Program-made: the position numbers and the translations under genes | Source of the DNA: an uncultured Polaribacter sp. | Lineage (GTDB): Bacteria > Bacteroidota > Bacteroidia > Flavobacteriales > Flavobacteriaceae | Reading direction: 5' to 3' | DNA: 55,785 bases | NCBI GenBank assembly: GCA_913050305.1 | Contig: CAJXAS010000001.1 | Location: forward strand, 1 to 55,785 | The notes under the pieces: generated by a model | Database searches by the model: none | What the model was told of the DNA's origin: nothing | The model's input: the letters and a program-made list of their open reading frames with translations, nothing else | Part shown: positions 7,553-15,458 of the stretch, one piece after another | How the letters are laid out: each line of letters begins with the position of its first letter | How positions within the stretch are numbered: position 1 is the stretch's first letter

Positions 7553-8088
7553 TCGCAAGAAAGCGAATTAATAATAAAATTCGTACGTTCTTCAACAGAA
7601 CCAAAAGGGACATTAATTAGCTCATACCCTAATTCTGAATACGCTGTTATGAGAAAAGTATCAATCTTTACAGATTCCTCAAAAGATTCATAGCGTTCAT
7701 TATCTGTGACATGAATTTCTTTCCAAGGAGAAAAATGAAAAATTTTGGTGTATTTATATGCATTGCTTTTTTTGATAAAATAATCAGGATATATAGTGTT
7801 AAAATAATTCATGTACGCATGCACGTCAGGTATTCCTCTGTCAAAAAAAACAATTTCTTCTTTTAAGTTTTGTGCATTGTTGTACTGTTCTTCCCTTCCT
7901 TCTAAAAGCATTTTACTAAAGAGTAATGGCTCTGTTAAAAAAAGTTGTTCAATACCTTCTTTTTTAGCTTTTAGAATAACTTTTCTAGAAACTTCGGGCA
8001 TACAGTAAAAACCTCTTTTAATAAGCTCATTTATAATAGTTGTTTTCCCCGTTCCAGGACCACCAATAAGAACAATTTTTTGTTGCAT
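7549..8088 (-). CDS. P-loop ATPase / nucleotide kinase-like protein (AAA_28 type)
   Basis: A 179-aa single-domain P-loop protein: Walker A GGPGTGKTT (9-17), a conserved MPEVSRKVI segment, then VFFDRGIPDVHAYMNYF as the Walker B/lid region, and a polar C-terminus. It resembles the AAA_28 group, related to NadR kinase domains and Ttd14. The substrate is unknown. I start at ATG 8088 (MQQKIVLIGG). The ATG at 8106 would place a -7 box (TATTTTTG, 8100-8093) inside the coding region. With this start the mRNA is nearly leaderless. It overlaps recQ by 4 bp and is likely first in the operon ATPase-recQ-fmt. Confidence 0.78.
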   Translation of the reverse strand: MQQKIVLIGGPGTGKTTIINELIKRGFYCMPEVSRKVILKAKKEGIEQLFLTEPLLFSKMLLEGREEQYNNAQNLKEEIVFFDRGIPDVHAYMNYFNTIYPDYFIKKSNAYKYTKIFHFSPWKEIHVTDNERYESFEESVKIDTFLITAYSELGYELINVPFGSVEERTNFIINSLSCE

Positions 8089-8092
8089 CCTA

Positions 8093-8100
8093 CAAAAATA
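8093..8100 (-). promoter_or_regulatory. -7 box of the ATPase-recQ-fmt operon
   Basis: TATTTTTG on the minus strand fits TAnnTTTG and ends 4 nt before the ATG at 8088, which implies a leaderless or very short leader. No TTG is found 19 nt upstream, so the assignment is tentative. Confidence 0.4.
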
Positions 8101-8186
8101 AATCATTCCCTCTATAAAACTAATTTTTAATGTAGTTTTGTGACCTAAATATTTGTGGACAATTTTGCAGATTTTAACCCTTATCT

Positions 8187-8468
8187 ATGAGTGATAAAGA
8201 TAATTTTTACAGTAAATTAAAGATTCAATTAGATGATACTACAGACTTCCCTGCAGATTATTTGTATAAATTTATAGTACCAGCTTCAGAGAATCAAGTT
8301 ACAGAGGTAGAAAGTGTTTTCAATAATACAGCTGCGGTAATTAATACAAAAAACTCTAAAACGGGCAAATATGTTAGTGTTTCTATAATTTTGAAATTGA
8401 ATTCTTCAGATGAAATTATTGCATATTACAAAAAAGTAGAAAAAATAAAAGGAATTATATCCCTATAA
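8187..8468 (+). CDS. DUF493 family protein (YbeD-like)
   Basis: A 93-aa protein with the small ferredoxin-like alpha/beta fold of DUF493/YbeD. The family start is recognisable as YSKLKIQLDDTTDFPADYLYKFIVP, and the strand GKYVSVSIILKLNSSDEIIAYYKKV near the C-terminus fits. E. coli YbeD has been linked to lipoate metabolism, but no biochemical role is firm and no lip genes are near. It is the first gene of the envelope operon. Only 11 nt separate it from the next gene. A possible -7 box, TAGTTTTG, is at 8133-8140. Confidence 0.85.
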   Translation: MSDKDNFYSKLKIQLDDTTDFPADYLYKFIVPASENQVTEVESVFNNTAAVINTKNSKTGKYVSVSIILKLNSSDEIIAYYKKVEKIKGIISL

Positions 8469-8479
8469 TAAATTATATA

Positions 8480-10114
8480 ATGAAAAATAATATTTTATCA
8501 ATTTGTACCTTATTAGTCGCTATGAGTGTTTTTTCACAAAACGAGAAAACTTTAGTTACTATCAACAAAGAAAAAACAACAATAGCAGATTTTAAACGCA
8601 TCTATGAAAAGAATTTAGACGCTATAGACAGTGAAGAAGCTAAAGATGTTACAAATAATCTAACACTTTACATTAATTATAAATTGAAGGTAAAAGAGGC
8701 ATATCTTTTAAGGTTTGACACGTTACCTTCTTATAAAAAAGAAATAGCTTCTTATAAAGACCAGCTTGCTGCGCCTTACTTGCAGGACACTACTTTTATA
8801 ACTGAATTAGTAAAGGAGGTGTATCTTAGAACAAAAAATGAGGTAAAAGCAAAACATATATTAATTAGAACTTTAAAAGATGCTACACCTAAAGATACAC
8901 TCATCTCTTTTAATAAAATTACAACCATTAGAAATAGAATTATTAATGGAGAAAACTTTGAAAAAGTAGCAGTAGAAACTTCAGAAGATATTTCTGCTCA
9001 AGGCAATGCTAAAAAAGGTGTAGAAGGTAACAAAGGTAACCTCGGTTATTTTAGCGCTTTTAATATGGTTGCACCTTTTGAAGATGCAGCTTACAAAACC
9101 AAAGTTGGTGCGGTTTCTATGCCATTTAGAAGTAAGTTTGGATACCATATACTTAAAGTTGACAATTTTAGAGCAGCTAAAGGAGAAATAGAAGCAGCAC
9201 ATATCTTAATCTCAAACAGCACTGAATCTAGTAAAACTAAAATTAATGAAGTATATAAAAGACTTCAGAATAAAGAGACCTTTGCTAAATTAGCGAATGA
9301 GTATTCAGAGGACAGAGGCTCTAAAGCTAAAGGAGGTAAACTAGCTAAATTTGGTACAGGTAGAATGGTGAAACCATTCGAAATTGCTGCTTTTTCTTTA
9401 GAAAATGAAGGTGATTTTTCTAAACCGTTTAAAACTCGTTTTGGTTGGCATATTGTAAAGCTTCTTAAAAAACATCCAATAAGGTCTTTTGCAGAAATGA
9501 AACAAGAGCTTACTGCAAAAATCAAGAGGAGTTCTAGAATGCAAATGTCTGAAACCGCCGTTATAAATAAATTAAAAAAGAAATATTTAATTGTAGAAAA
9601 TGAGGAATCTAAAGATATCTTAAACAGAAAAGATATTAGAACCATATCAAAAGATTCTCTGCAAAATAATATTATATCCATTAATGATAGCAATATTAAA
9701 CAGGAAATCTTCGTTGAATACTTGAAAAACAGAAGAAATAAACCTATTTATGTATTATTCGAAATGTTTAAAAATCAAGAGATTTTAGCATATTATAAAA
9801 AGAATTTAGTAAACACAGAACCAGAGTATGCAAACGTTTTAAAAGAATATGAAGATGGTTTGTTGTTGTTTGAATTGATGCAGCAAAAAATATGGAATAA
9901 ATCCTCTAAAGATACTTTAGGCTTGAAAACATATTTCTTAAATAATAAAGAAAAATACGGTACAAAAGAATTGATAAATATAAAAGGGGAGGTAATGAAT
10001 GATTATCAAAATTTTTTAGAAAAAGATTGGATTGCAGATTTAAGAAAAAAGAGTTCCATTAAAGTGAGTAAGAGACAATTAAAAAAACTAATTAAATTTT
10101 ACTATAGGGAGTAA
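8480..10114 (+). CDS. Periplasmic parvulin-type peptidyl-prolyl isomerase, two rotamase domains
   Basis: Secreted foldase of 544 aa. A signal peptide covers residues 1-20 (hydrophobic core ILSICTLLVAMSVF, then SQ). A helical SurA_N-like region spans about 30-120. Two rotamase domains follow at about 124-227 (KAKHILI ... FGYHILKV) and 238-331 (AAHILIS ... FGWHIVKL). The roughly 200-residue C-terminal region (about 335-544) has no recognisable domain and is rich in Lys and charged helices. It is probably a chaperone for outer-membrane or secreted proteins. Its TAA overlaps the ATG of the next gene by one base, so the two are translationally coupled. Confidence 0.88.
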   Translation: MKNNILSICTLLVAMSVFSQNEKTLVTINKEKTTIADFKRIYEKNLDAIDSEEAKDVTNNLTLYINYKLKVKEAYLLRFDTLPSYKKEIASYKDQLAAPYLQDTTFITELVKEVYLRTKNEVKAKHILIRTLKDATPKDTLISFNKITTIRNRIINGENFEKVAVETSEDISAQGNAKKGVEGNKGNLGYFSAFNMVAPFEDAAYKTKVGAVSMPFRSKFGYHILKVDNFRAAKGEIEAAHILISNSTESSKTKINEVYKRLQNKETFAKLANEYSEDRGSKAKGGKLAKFGTGRMVKPFEIAAFSLENEGDFSKPFKTRFGWHIVKLLKKHPIRSFAEMKQELTAKIKRSSRMQMSETAVINKLKKKYLIVENEESKDILNRKDIRTISKDSLQNNIISINDSNIKQEIFVEYLKNRRNKPIYVLFEMFKNQEILAYYKKNLVNTEPEYANVLKEYEDGLLLFELMQQKIWNKSSKDTLGLKTYFLNNKEKYGTKELINIKGEVMNDYQNFLEKDWIADLRKKSSIKVSKRQLKKLIKFYYRE

Positions 10115-10959
10115 TGAGATTTTTAAGCATACTTTTTTGCATTTTTACACTTACTTCTTGTGACTATATTAAGTTGCAGGAGAAGGATGCACCCACATCA
10201 GAAATTATAGCAATTGTTAATACAGATAAATTATTTAAAGAGGATTTAAGAGATTTCTTACCTAGAAATATTTCAAGAGAAGATAGTTTAATATTGGTTA
10301 AAAGTTTTATTCAAGATTGGGCCGTAAAAAAACTATTATTAGATGCAGCAGCAAATAATAATACGCAAGAATCTTTAAAAAACATTAATAACCTTGTTCA
10401 AGATTACAAAGAGAGTCTGCTTATAAATAATTTCAAAGAAGCCTTAATAAAACAGCAATTAGATACTATTATTTCTGATAATGAAGTTGAGGCCTATTAT
10501 TTAATAAACAATGAGAATTTTAAATTAAATGAGGTTTTAGTAAAATCTAGATATTTGTATTTTGATGCTTCAATAATTAATAAAAAGGAAATCGTAAAGT
10601 TTTTTAAATCTGAAGAAATTGAGGATGCAGAAGAATTGGAAAGACAGCAATTAAGTTTTAAAATGTATCAATTGAATGATTCTATTTGGACAGAATTGGA
10701 TAAGATTTTGTTAAAACTTCCTTTTTCTAAGGAAAATCTGTTAAAAAAATCAAAATTCATTCAAAAACAAGATTCATTAGGTTTATATTTGGTGGCTATA
10801 AAAGACGTTTTACGAAGAAATGATATAGCACCATTAAGCTATATTAAACCAACAATAAAGGAAATGATTTTACACAAGCGTAAAATCGAATTAATAAGAG
10901 ATATCGAAAAAATAATAGTAAAAGATGCCACAAAAAACAATAATTTTAAAATTTACTAA
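10114..10959 (+). CDS. Lipoprotein of the parvulin operon, function unknown
   Basis: A 281-aa probable lipoprotein. The signal MRFLSILFCIFTLTSC has a lipobox (LTSC) with Cys16, so it should be lipid-anchored in the envelope. The rest is largely helical, with SurA_N-like features (IIAIVNTDKLFKEDLRDFLP, then EVEAYYLINNENFKLNE), but I see no rotamase core. It looks like a parvulin relative that has lost, or never had, the isomerase domain. It is encoded between two parvulins, with its start overlapping the upstream stop (TAATG) and its 3' end overlapping the SurA-like gene by 35 bp. A role as partner or co-chaperone is inference. Confidence 0.7.
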   Translation: MRFLSILFCIFTLTSCDYIKLQEKDAPTSEIIAIVNTDKLFKEDLRDFLPRNISREDSLILVKSFIQDWAVKKLLLDAAANNNTQESLKNINNLVQDYKESLLINNFKEALIKQQLDTIISDNEVEAYYLINNENFKLNEVLVKSRYLYFDASIINKKEIVKFFKSEEIEDAEELERQQLSFKMYQLNDSIWTELDKILLKLPFSKENLLKKSKFIQKQDSLGLYLVAIKDVLRRNDIAPLSYIKPTIKEMILHKRKIELIRDIEKIIVKDATKNNNFKIY

Positions 10960-12307
10960 ACTACTTTCTATTGCTATGTTTTTCATAGCAACAACATGTC
11001 AACTGAATGCTCAAAAGATTAAAATTGATGGGGTAGCAGTCGTTATTGGTAAAAATATCGTTTTAGATTCAGATATTGCTAAGTTTAAGCAGGAGGTAGA
11101 ACTTAGAAGCGAAGGAAAAATCACCATTACAGATTGTGAAATGTTAGAAGAGTTAATGCAACAGAAACTACTTTCCCATCATGCAATCATAGATAGTGTA
11201 ACTGTTTTAGATGCAGAGGTTAATAGTAAAGTTGATCAAAGTATTCAGTTTTTTACGCAAGAATATGGTTCTTTAGATAAAGTTATTGCTGCCTATGGTT
11301 TTAATGATTTAGATGATTTAAAAGGGGAATTATACAATGTTCAAAAAGATAATATTTTAGTATCAAAAGAACAATTGAAAATTACTGAAAAGGTAGATGT
11401 TACTCCAGAGGAGGTTCGTCTATACTATAATGGCTTAAAAGATAAAGGAGAGTTGCCTGAGTTTACTGCAGAAATAGAACTTGCTCAAATTGTAATGAAT
11501 TCTGCCCCTACTTTAGAGGAAAATAATAGAGTTGTTAAAGAGTTAAATGAAATTAGAGAAGCCGTTATAGGTGGCTCAAGTTTTAGAATGAAAGCTATTA
11601 TTAATTCTAAAGATCCAAGTGTTACTCAAAATGGAGGTAGAATGGAGGTAACTAAAGAGTCTGGTTTTATTAAAGAATTTAAAGAAGTTTCTTTCTCTTT
11701 AGAGAAAGATGAAATTTCTAAACCTTTTAAAACACTTTTTGGGTATCATATTATTCAATTACATGAGGTTAATGGAAATACCAGAATAGTTTCCCACATC
11801 TTATTGCAGCCAGAAATACCGGAAGCTAGGTTAAAAGAAACGCAATTGAAAGTAGAAGAAATTAAGAGGGATATTGAGGAAGGTAAAATTACATTTGAAG
11901 AGGCTGTAAAGAAATATTCAGATGATAAGGATTCTAAGAATAACGGTGGAGTTATTATTAATAACTATACAGGAGAAACTAAATTTGATTTAACAAGAAT
12001 GGACCCTGCAATGTATGCTAGAGTTAATGATTTAAATGAAGGAGGTTTTACAAATGTTTTTTATGATCAAACTAGAAGTGGGGAAAAAATGTATAAGTTC
12101 ATTTTAATGAAAGAAAGAACAGATACGCATATAGCAGATTTGGTGGAGGATTATGTAAAAGTTCAAGACCTTGCTTTGAGAAAGAAAAAAGAAGAAATTA
12201 TAGAAAAGTGGTCTAAAGATAAAATTAAAGATACGTACATTAAACTAGGGGTAGATTACAAAAAGTGTTCTTTTCAAAAAAACTGGAAAAAAGTAACAAG
12301 CAGATAA
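10925..12307 (+). CDS. SurA-like periplasmic chaperone / peptidyl-prolyl isomerase
   Basis: A 460-aa SurA-type protein. Signal peptide about 1-29 (KLLSIAMFFIATTCQLNA), then the SurA N-terminal core KIDGVAVVIGKNIVLDSDI. Rotamase domain 1 is at about 184-285 (IELAQIVM ... FGYHIIQLHE) and domain 2 at about 286-390 (VSHILLQPEI ... NNGGVIINN), followed by a short C-terminal segment. In SurA the N-terminal core binds unfolded outer-membrane proteins and the rotamase domains tune this. The start lies 35 bp inside the upstream gene, but it is the only one giving a complete signal peptide. Its stop overlaps the MoxR start as TAATG. Confidence 0.9.
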   Translation: MPQKTIILKFTKLLSIAMFFIATTCQLNAQKIKIDGVAVVIGKNIVLDSDIAKFKQEVELRSEGKITITDCEMLEELMQQKLLSHHAIIDSVTVLDAEVNSKVDQSIQFFTQEYGSLDKVIAAYGFNDLDDLKGELYNVQKDNILVSKEQLKITEKVDVTPEEVRLYYNGLKDKGELPEFTAEIELAQIVMNSAPTLEENNRVVKELNEIREAVIGGSSFRMKAIINSKDPSVTQNGGRMEVTKESGFIKEFKEVSFSLEKDEISKPFKTLFGYHIIQLHEVNGNTRIVSHILLQPEIPEARLKETQLKVEEIKRDIEEGKITFEEAVKKYSDDKDSKNNGGVIINNYTGETKFDLTRMDPAMYARVNDLNEGGFTNVFYDQTRSGEKMYKFILMKERTDTHIADLVEDYVKVQDLALRKKKEEIIEKWSKDKIKDTYIKLGVDYKKCSFQKNWKKVTSR

Positions 12308-13260
12308 TGTCAGACGTTAAAGCAGTAATTAATTTAGTTGCCAAATTCGAATTATTAAAAGTAGAAATAGAAAAAGTAATTGTTGGTCAGAAAGAAGCCG
12401 TAAACTTCACTTTACTATCTGTTATCTGTGGAGGTCATTCCTTATTAATAGGTGTACCTGGTTTAGCAAAAACATTGTTAGTAAATACCGTTTCAGAGGC
12501 GTTAGGTTTAAACTTTAAAAGAATTCAGTTTACACCAGATTTAATGCCGTCAGATATTTTAGGTAGTGAGATTTTAGACGAAAACAGGAAGTTTAAATTT
12601 ATAAAAGGTCCTATTTTTTCCAATATTATTTTAGCGGATGAAATAAATAGAACTCCACCAAAAACGCAAGCAGCCTTGCTAGAGGCAATGCAAGAGCGCT
12701 CTGTAACTATCTCAGGAAATCATTATAAATTAGATTTACCATTTTTTGTGTTAGCAACCCAAAATCCAATTGAGCAAGAAGGAACTTATCCTTTGCCAGA
12801 GGCACAATTAGATCGTTTTATGTTTTCCATTAATTTAGAATACCCAACTTTTGAAGAAGAAGTGCAAGTCGTAAAAAGCACAACTTCTAACATAAAACAA
12901 ACTGTAAGCCCTGTGTTTTCAGGTGAAGAGATTGTAGAAATTCAGAAATTAATTAGAAAAATACCCGTTGCAGATAATGTTATAGAATATGCGGTAGGTG
13001 TAGTTGGTAAAACAAGACCTAGGTCTAATAAAGCAACACAAATAGTAAAAGATTACTTAGACTGGGGCGCCGGACCAAGAGCCTCTCAGAATCTAATTTT
13101 AGGAGCTAAAGCCCATGCAGCAGTAAATGGTAAGTATTCACCAGATATAGAAGATGTAAAAGCGGTAGCAATTCCTATTTTATCACATAGGATTGTGAAA
13201 AATTATAAAGCAGAAGCAGAAGGAGTTTCTATTACTGATATTATCAATTCTTTGTTGTAA
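12307..13260 (+). CDS. MoxR-type AAA+ ATPase
   Basis: A 317-aa AAA+ ATPase of the MoxR group, chaperone-like enzymes that mature or activate partner proteins. Walker A GVPGLAKT is at 49-56. Walker B is IILADEINRTPPKTQAALLEAMQER, then sensor 1 FVLATQNPIEQEGTYPLPEAQLDRFMF and a C-terminal lid with GAGPRASQNLILGAKA. The start at 12307 is set by the TAATG overlap with the SurA-like stop. An upstream in-frame ATG at 12265 lies inside that gene. MoxR genes are usually followed by DUF58 and VWA-domain genes, but here the next gene is convergent rsmD. This MoxR is therefore last in the operon, tied instead to the parvulins. Confidence 0.93.
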   Translation: MSDVKAVINLVAKFELLKVEIEKVIVGQKEAVNFTLLSVICGGHSLLIGVPGLAKTLLVNTVSEALGLNFKRIQFTPDLMPSDILGSEILDENRKFKFIKGPIFSNIILADEINRTPPKTQAALLEAMQERSVTISGNHYKLDLPFFVLATQNPIEQEGTYPLPEAQLDRFMFSINLEYPTFEEEVQVVKSTTSNIKQTVSPVFSGEEIVEIQKLIRKIPVADNVIEYAVGVVGKTRPRSNKATQIVKDYLDWGAGPRASQNLILGAKAHAAVNGKYSPDIEDVKAVAIPILSHRIVKNYKAEAEGVSITDIINSLL

Positions 13261-13267
13261 AGCTCAC

Positions 13268-13819
13268 CTATTCTTCCTCAGAAGTGTTTTCAAAGAAGCT
13301 AAAAACATTTCCTCCATAACGTTTATCATAGATATGTTTTTTATGAGTTGTTAAATCTGTGTGTTTAGAGTGCTCTACTATTAAAACACCATCTTCATTT
13401 AAAATTTCTCTATCGAAAACTAAATTTACAATCTTTAAAAATTGTTCTTCCTCAAAGTCATAAGGTGGATCTGCAAAAATAACATCTGCTTTTAAAGGTG
13501 TTTTTTCAAGAAATTTATAGACATCACTTTTAAAGGTACTTATGTCTAAATCTAGTTCTTTTGCAGTGGTATTTATGTATCTTATACAGCCAGTGTGCGC
13601 ATCTACTGAATAGATTTTTTTTGTGCCTCTAGAGGCAAATTCATAACTAATATTTCCTGTGCCAGAAAACAAATCAATTACAGAAATAGCATCAAAATAA
13701 TACGTATTATTTAAGATGTTAAACAAAGATTCTTTTGCCATATCTGTTGTTGGTCTAACAGGTAGATTTTTAGGCGCAGATAAACGTCTTGATTTTAATT
13801 TTCCAGAAATAATTCTCAT
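13268..13819 (-). CDS. rsmD: 16S rRNA (guanine(966)-N(2))-methyltransferase
   Basis: SAM-dependent methyltransferase of 183 aa that modifies G966 of 16S rRNA during 30S assembly. It shows the RsmD signature: MRIISGKLKSRRL, PVRPTTDMAKESLFNIL, SAM motif I VIDLFSGTGNISYEFASRG, and catalytic motif IV FADPPYDF. It ends with a VIVEHSKH strand. Length is usual. Its start overlaps the stop of the DUF3822 gene by 4 bp (ATGA). It is convergent with the MoxR gene, 7 nt apart, without a visible terminator. Confidence 0.95.
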   Translation of the reverse strand: MRIISGKLKSRRLSAPKNLPVRPTTDMAKESLFNILNNTYYFDAISVIDLFSGTGNISYEFASRGTKKIYSVDAHTGCIRYINTTAKELDLDISTFKSDVYKFLEKTPLKADVIFADPPYDFEEEQFLKIVNLVFDREILNEDGVLIVEHSKHTDLTTHKKHIYDKRYGGNVFSFFENTSEEE

Positions 13820-14610
13820 GAGCCTAATAATATAAAGTTAGAATGTGAAGCAATATTTAGTTCGCTAAATAAGGGGTTATTGCTTTCTAGGAAATAAACA
13901 TTTTTAATGTACTTGTAAGTTATTTTATAAATAGCATCATCCAAATTTACTTTACCCGTAAAATGCAATGAGAATTTATTTACGTTTAAGTTTAACTGTT
14001 CTGCTACAAATAAAATATAATAAATAAAATCTTCTTTGGTGTTATAGGAAAAAGTATTGAAAAGAATTAGTTGGGTGTTTTCTATAACTACAATATCTAA
14101 TGAAGTTTTTGAAACATTCACAAACATTGTCTTCTCTATACTATTTGTGGTATTTAATAATTTTTCAATTAAGACAGTACTGTGATGTTTATATTCAAAT
14201 TCACCAAAATTTTGAAATAAATAATTATTTATATTTATATAAGGAATATAGATATTTTTAGATTCTAGTACTTTTAAATGATCAAAAGCTACGTAATCTA
14301 TAGTTAGTTTTTTTACATTAAAATTCAGATAAGAGGACAACTCTTTTTCATTAAAATAACGATTAGGGACTAATACAGAAAGGTTGTTTTGATGAATTAC
14401 AAGAACCGATAAAAAATCATTTTGTAGCTGACTATCTGTATTGAAAATATCCTTAATTTTTAGTAATAAATTCTCAGGTGTTACTTGTGAGTTCTCAAAG
14501 TCATATTCACGAAAGTACACCTCCTTTTTAGAGATTATATTATAAACGGAAAAAGAAAATCCATCCAAATTAAATTGGATGGATAACTTATTTTCTATTA
14601 TCGTTTTCAA
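13816..14610 (-). CDS. DUF3822 family protein
   Basis: A 264-aa protein of a family I know only from Bacteroidetes, with unknown function. The fold appears actin/ASKHA-like: alternating beta strands with LSVLVIHQNNLSVLVPNRYF, TMFVNVSKTSLDIVVIENTQL and FNTFSYNTKEDFIYYILFVAEQLNL. These recall the FtsA/PilM group, but I see no clear nucleotide-binding motif. It lies directly before rsmD with a 4-bp overlap and 13 nt after a membrane-protein gene. The coupling to rsmD seems conserved in flavobacteria, but the reason is unknown. Confidence 0.78.
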   Translation of the reverse strand: MKTIIENKLSIQFNLDGFSFSVYNIISKKEVYFREYDFENSQVTPENLLLKIKDIFNTDSQLQNDFLSVLVIHQNNLSVLVPNRYFNEKELSSYLNFNVKKLTIDYVAFDHLKVLESKNIYIPYININNYLFQNFGEFEYKHHSTVLIEKLLNTTNSIEKTMFVNVSKTSLDIVVIENTQLILFNTFSYNTKEDFIYYILFVAEQLNLNVNKFSLHFTGKVNLDDAIYKITYKYIKNVYFLESNNPLFSELNIASHSNFILLGS

Positions 14611-14623
14611 AGTTGTGATGTTG

Positions 14624-15355
14624 CTATTCTATTTTATTACTTTTCTTGTCATAAGAAGGAGGCCAGTTTCCAGCAGTAGTAACCTCATCTAAAGAACCTA
14701 CAGAAATATTTTCTCCTTTAATTTGATCTGAAGCCATAACTTCTAACTCCTGTTTTACTAAAGAAGCGTTCATACCTTCTAAAAGAGCTTTTTTCGGAGT
14801 TTTGGCCATAAAAGTTGGTACAAGTAAACCTTGCACTTTTTCTACAGTACCTATTTCAAGATCATATTCTACTCCTTCTAAACTTGGAACTGAAAACATG
14901 TTTTGATAATCCCTACCTTTAAAGTATTTTAAAACTGGTTCATAGCCGATTGTATCTGTTACTCTTATTTCTATTTCATCAGTAATTCCACCACCTCTAT
15001 TAACTGTTTCTACAATTGTTTTAGTAACGGTTAATGCCAACTGAGCCGAATCTATGAACTTAATTAAGAGTGCTTTATCTTGTGTGTAGTTTGCATTTGC
15101 TTCATAAAATTTTACTTCAGCATCTCTAATTATTTTTAGATTCTCTACAACTTTAGAATACCTTTTAACCTTATTTTGATTAAAGTTAATAGGCTCCATA
15201 ACACCATTGTAAATTTTAAAACTTAAAAATATTGCTAGCAATAACAATAGAATAGATGGTATCCATCTTAATTTTAAAGGTAAATATCTAACTATAACTA
15301 TAGCTATAAATACTGCGGCTAAAACTGCAGCTAAAATCATTCCTAATAATCCCAT
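14624..15355 (-). CDS. Conserved membrane-anchored protein of unknown function
   Basis: A 243-aa protein with two N-terminal transmembrane segments (about 3-24 and 33-48). A soluble domain follows with a helical part (KRYSKVVENLKIIRDAEVKFYEANANYTQDKALLIKFID) and a strand-rich C-terminal part. The RDAEVKFYEANANYT stretch resembles the region after the pilin helix in type IV pilin-like proteins, but there is no prepilin peptidase site. I do not recognise a family. It is first in the likely operon with DUF3822 and rsmD. TAGATTTG (15391-15384, minus strand) is a good -7 box 28 nt before the start. Confidence 0.65.
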   Translation of the reverse strand: MGLLGMILAAVLAAVFIAIVIVRYLPLKLRWIPSILLLLLAIFLSFKIYNGVMEPINFNQNKVKRYSKVVENLKIIRDAEVKFYEANANYTQDKALLIKFIDSAQLALTVTKTIVETVNRGGGITDEIEIRVTDTIGYEPVLKYFKGRDYQNMFSVPSLEGVEYDLEIGTVEKVQGLLVPTFMAKTPKKALLEGMNASLVKQELEVMASDQIKGENISVGSLDEVTTAGNWPPSYDKKSNKIE

Positions 15356-15458
15356 TTTTAGTTTTTTTTTAATAGTCCTTCCGCAAATCTACAATTTTTT
15401 TTCAATGATAAAAACTTTTATTTACAATTCAACGTATCTTTGATACTTTAATTAATAT

